Part shown: one piece after another, positions 61,721 through 64,000 of the stretch | Layout of the letters: every line of letters begins with the position of its first letter | How positions within the stretch are numbered: position 1 is the first letter of the stretch | From: CAVPDE01 sp964580575 | GTDB lineage: Bacteria; Desulfobacterota; DSM-4660; Desulfatiglandales; HGW-15 | DNA length: 64,000 nt | Direction of reading: 5' to 3' | NCBI GenBank assembly: GCA_964580575.1 | Contig: CAZOLJ010000012.1 | Span: 1-64,000 of the forward strand | The notes under the pieces: generated by a model | Told to the model about the DNA's origin: nothing | The model's input: the letters and a program-made list of their open reading frames with translations, nothing else | Database searches by the model: none | Position numbers and translations under genes: made by a program

Positions 61721-62830
61721 ATGACTTTTCTTTCCTACTATCTCATCCCCTTTATTGTTGTTCTTGGCATTCTGATCTTTTTTCATGAGCTGGGGCATTT
61801 TCTCCTGGCCAAGGCCTTTGGCGTCAAAGTGCTCAAATTCTCCCTTGGGTTCGGCACCAAGCTGGTCGGGAAAAAATGGGGGGAGACGGAGTACCTTATC
61901 TCCACGGTTCCTCTTGGAGGCTACGTCAAACTGCTCGGAGAGAACGACGAAGAATCCGAAGACCTTTCTCCTGAAGAGGCCCACAGAGCGTTCAACCATC
62001 AGCATGTCCTGAAGAGAATCGCCATTGTTGCAGCCGGACCTTTCTTCAACCTTTTTCTGGCGCTCTTTCTCTTCTGGGGTGTTTATGTGATCTCCGGGAA
62101 CTACGTGATGACCCCAGAGGTCGGTCAGGTCAGAGAGGATTCTCCGGCCCACAAGGCCGGGGTCCTCAAAGGAGACGTGATCGTTTCCGTGCAGGGGATC
62201 CACACGGAGACCTGGACGGAGATCAAGAACCTGGTGAAGGATTCTGCAGGCCAGGAAGTGACCGTCACCGTCCAAAGGGAAGATCGCCTTCTCAGCGTGA
62301 CCGTGGTGCCGGAAGAAAGCGTAGAAAAAAACCTCTTCGGTGAAGACGTCAAATCCGCTCTCATCGGCATTGTGGCTGCGGGAAAATACAGGAAGGTGGA
62401 AATGGGACCCTGGGAGGCTCTGAAAGAAGGCATTCGGAAGACCTGGGAGATCATTGTTCTCACGTTCCTGACGATCGTCAAACTTTTTCAGGGAGTGGTC
62501 TCCATCAAAACCCTGGGAGGCCCCATCATGATCGGCCAACTGACAGGCCAGGTGGCCCAGGAAAGCATCAGCTATCTGGTCCCGCTATTGGCGGTCATCA
62601 GCATCAACCTCGGGATCTTGAATCTCCTGCCGGTCCCCATCCTGGACGGAGGGGTGATCCTTTTCCTGCTCATGGAGCTGATCATAGGCAAACCGATCAG
62701 CATCAAGAAAAGGGACATGGCTCAAAAACTGGGAATCTTCCTTTTGGCTGCGCTGATCGTGGTGGTGACGATCAATGATCTCTCCAGAATCGAAGCCGTG
62801 GTCAAGCTTTTCGAGAAGCTCTTTGGGTAA
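61721..62830 (+). CDS. rseP: RIP metalloprotease RseP/MmpA
   Basis: A 369-residue intramembrane zinc protease. HExxH motif in FFHELGHFLLAKAFGVKV (about 22-26), one PDZ domain (about 115-190), and the second zinc motif NLLPVPILDGG (about 310). ATG 61721 lies 4 bases after the dxr stop and begins the first helix. It cleaves anti-sigma factors or signal peptides. Confidence 0.94.
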   Translation: MTFLSYYLIPFIVVLGILIFFHELGHFLLAKAFGVKVLKFSLGFGTKLVGKKWGETEYLISTVPLGGYVKLLGENDEESEDLSPEEAHRAFNHQHVLKRIAIVAAGPFFNLFLALFLFWGVYVISGNYVMTPEVGQVREDSPAHKAGVLKGDVIVSVQGIHTETWTEIKNLVKDSAGQEVTVTVQREDRLLSVTVVPEESVEKNLFGEDVKSALIGIVAAGKYRKVEMGPWEALKEGIRKTWEIIVLTFLTIVKLFQGVVSIKTLGGPIMIGQLTGQVAQESISYLVPLLAVISINLGILNLLPVPILDGGVILFLLMELIIGKPISIKKRDMAQKLGIFLLAALIVVVTINDLSRIEAVVKLFEKLFG

Positions 62831-62831
62831 C

Positions 62832-63560
62832 GTGATTCTTGCCATCAACACTTCCACACCGCAGTTCAGCCTGGCTCTCGTCGACGAGAGCGGCGCTCTT
62901 CTGGCGGAGTGGACCCTGTCTCCCGGGACCAAGGACTTCCGCCATTTCATGACCGCTCTTGATCATCTCCTTCAAGTTTCAGGGGTGACCTTTGAGAAAA
63001 TCCGCGGTCTGGCCGTGGCCAAAGGGCCCGGCAGTTTCACAGGTCTCCGGGTAGGGCTCTCGACGGCCAAGGGGTTCTGCGAAGGACTGGGGGTGCCGAT
63101 TGTCGCCCTGTCCAGCCTGGAGGTTCTGGCGAGCCAGTGCCCCGGTGTTTCCATCCCCATCTGCCCGGTGATCGACTCGAGGAAAGAGGAGGTCTTTGCA
63201 GCCCTCTACAACTGGTCTGACGAAGAGGAGCTGGTGCGGCTGGAGCCGGAAGCCTGTCTTAAGATTAGAGATCTTCCCGGTTTCATCAAAAACAGGGCTT
63301 TTGTCTTGGGCACGGACTTCAATCGCCAGATGGGGCCTATTGTTTCGGCTGTAGGCGACAGGGCGGTCTTTGCGCCTCCCTCCTTTTGGAGCCTCAGGGC
63401 AGCCACCCTGGGGATGCTGGGTGCAAAACGGGCGAAAGCTCGAGGGTTTGACAACGTCCGGGAGGTCGTACCTTCCTATCTGAGGCCGCCGGACATTCGT
63501 CCGAATCCTTTTCCACCGGGTCCGCCCTTCTCCGCCTCTGGAGACAGAACCATTGAATGA
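62832..63560 (+). CDS. tsaB: tRNA threonylcarbamoyladenosine biosynthesis protein TsaB
   Basis: A 242-residue ASKHA-fold partner of TsaD for t6A modification. VILAINTSTPQFSLALVDESG at the start and AVAKGPGSFTGLRVGLSTAKG (about 68-88) are characteristic. GTG 62832 lies 1 base after the rseP stop; an in-frame TTG at 62823 is possible. The C-terminus (about 205-242) is Pro-rich and unusually long. Confidence 0.9.
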   Translation: MILAINTSTPQFSLALVDESGALLAEWTLSPGTKDFRHFMTALDHLLQVSGVTFEKIRGLAVAKGPGSFTGLRVGLSTAKGFCEGLGVPIVALSSLEVLASQCPGVSIPICPVIDSRKEEVFAALYNWSDEEELVRLEPEACLKIRDLPGFIKNRAFVLGTDFNRQMGPIVSAVGDRAVFAPPSFWSLRAATLGMLGAKRAKARGFDNVREVVPSYLRPPDIRPNPFPPGPPFSASGDRTIE

Positions 63561-63571
63561 CACTTCCGCTT

Positions 63572-63664
63572 TTCACCCCCACCTCACCTCCCCCGTCAAG
63601 GGGGAGGAAAAGATCAGTTGACACTATGAACTCCCCCTTGGCGGGAGGGTTTGGGGGAGGGGGC
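63572..63664. repeat. C/G-rich repeat copies before psd
   Basis: CACCTCCCCCgtcaAGGGGGAGG (63587-63609) and CCCCCTTGGCGGGAGGG ... GGGGGAGGGGG up to 63662. Nearly the same unit is found near 30970-30993. Confidence 0.7.
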
Positions 63665-63703
63665 GCAGGCGGGCATCGAAACGAGATTAAAAATGTTACA
63701 ACA

Positions 63704-63732
63704 TTGACAACTCCGGGGGGAAAGATCATAAT
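63704..63732 (+). promoter_or_regulatory. promoter before psd
   Basis: TTGACA (63704-63709), a 17-base spacer and CATAAT (63727-63732; 5 of 6). The expected start point is 63738-63741, at the only canonical in-frame start codon of psd (GTG 63740). Confidence 0.72.
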
Positions 63733-63739
63733 CCTTGAC

Positions 63740-64000
63740 GTGAGCAAGGGGTCTTCCACAGCGCAAGAAAGGAGAATCCACAACCGACTCGGGATTGCTA
63801 GAGAAGGGCTTCCTTTTATTGGAATCGGATTGGCCATGACCCTCCTCTTCTTGTCATTAGGGCTTTTGTCTCTCATGATCCTTGCCGGGGCCCTCACCCT
63901 GTTTGTCCTGTATTTCTTCAGGGACCCCGACCGAGAGGCGGAAGCGGAGCAAAAGGCCGTGCTCACACCGGCGGACGGAAGAGTTCTGGGTGTCTGGACC
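63740..64000 (+). CDS. psd: phosphatidylserine decarboxylase proenzyme, N-terminal part (cut by window edge)
   Basis: The frame reads ... RLGIAREGLPFIGIGLAM, two membrane helices, then FFRDPDREAEAEQKAVLTPADGRVLGVWT to the edge. FFRDP and TPADGRV are hallmarks of the short, membrane-anchored Psd found in anaerobes and alphaproteobacteria. The enzyme makes phosphatidylethanolamine after self-cleavage; the cleavage site lies outside the window. The start is uncertain: GTG 63740 is the only canonical codon near the proper place but lies at the predicted transcript start, while AAAGGAGA (63768-63775) is followed by no ATG, GTG or TTG in frame. It follows cdsA and tsaB in the lipid-synthesis series. 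Confidence 0.8.
   Translation, partial: MSKGSSTAQERRIHNRLGIAREGLPFIGIGLAMTLLFLSLGLLSLMILAGALTLFVLYFFRDPDREAEAEQKAVLTPADGRVLGVWT

Noticed and set aside
1..64000. CRISPR arrays
   Set aside because: Tandem repeats here have 7-8 base periods or are palindromic pairs; no 24-40 base direct repeats with unique spacers and no cas genes.
1..64000. tRNA and rRNA genes
   Set aside because: No GGTTCGAATCC-type T-arm in a plausible cloverleaf and no rRNA-like stretch was noticed by eye. A dedicated scan could still find one.

Overview
The window reads as chromosome of a strictly anaerobic Gram-negative bacterium, most likely a Desulfobacterota (deltaproteobacterial) sulfate reducer or syntroph. The reasons are: a tungsten/molybdenum aldehyde:ferredoxin oxidoreductase (AOR), formate-tetrahydrofolate ligase, a four-subunit ATP-dependent aryl-CoA reductase-like set, a Liv-type uptake cassette with an embedded acyl-CoA synthetase, lpxC and an outer-membrane beta-barrel (so an LPS outer membrane), and the separate-subunit glyQ/glyS pair. 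This is taxonomic inference from gene content; no rRNA or tRNA gene was seen. I support 53 coding genes, one of them (psd) cut by the right edge and one (a 43-aa ribbon-helix-helix protein) very short.

Layout. 0.3-2.2 kb: a sugar-nucleotide nucleotidyltransferase divergent from a TGS-domain GTPase. 2.4-6.6 kb: a promoter followed by a five-gene cell-envelope operon (YtkA-like protein, beta-barrel, FMN-binding-fold-like protein, MacB-type permease, LolD-type ATPase), then an alpha/beta hydrolase. 7.7-16.7 kb: a FadR-type regulator with a clear operator on its own promoter, a multidomain iron-sulfur flavoprotein, a DAO flavoprotein, AOR, a MoaD/ThiS-like carrier with a Gly-Gly tail, and fhs ending at a strong terminator. 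16.9-17.1 kb: a solitary RHH gene whose promoter spacer is a perfect 16-bp palindrome. 17.2-22.9 kb (minus strand): ATPase, TetR, two catalytic 2-hydroxyacyl-CoA dehydratase-family subunits, second ATPase; this is the full complement of a class I benzoyl-CoA reductase in an unusual order. 23.3-35.2 kb: a TPR lipoprotein, a receiver/hybrid-kinase pair, a sigma-54 activator whose receiver lacks the phospho-acceptor Asp, a TPR-plus-barrel protein and a secreted FecR-domain protein. 35.1-39.0 kb (minus): an NtrY-like kinase overlapping the FecR gene tail to tail, a DUF4390-like protein, lpxC. 39.3-45.8 kb: mltA, glyS/glyQ, recO, a LEA-2 lipoprotein. 45.9-53.1 kb (minus): livG-acyl-CoA synthetase-livH-livM-livK-livF. 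53.2-54.4 kb: dGTPase-like gene. 54.9-64.0 kb: the conserved rpsB-tsf-pyrH-frr-uppS-cdsA-dxr-rseP-tsaB-psd series, interrupted by a UDP-glucuronate decarboxylase gene.

The accessory genes fit growth on aromatic or other organic acids: a Liv importer brings in an acid, the ligase activates it, the reductase-like enzyme dearomatises or dehydrates the thioester, and AOR/fhs handle aldehyde and C1 flow. No substrate is proven.

The most unusual feature is not a gene. At least ten intergenic spots, most of them starting within about 30 bases after a stop codon, carry degenerate tandem words of period 7 or 8. The word differs from locus to locus, and a second block of the reverse-complement word often follows, so the pair can fold into a large imperfect stem. 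One such block supplies the last codons and stop of mltA, another the ribosome binding site of the sigma-54 activator. Three further short repeat families (palindromic, MITE-like) are scattered through the window.
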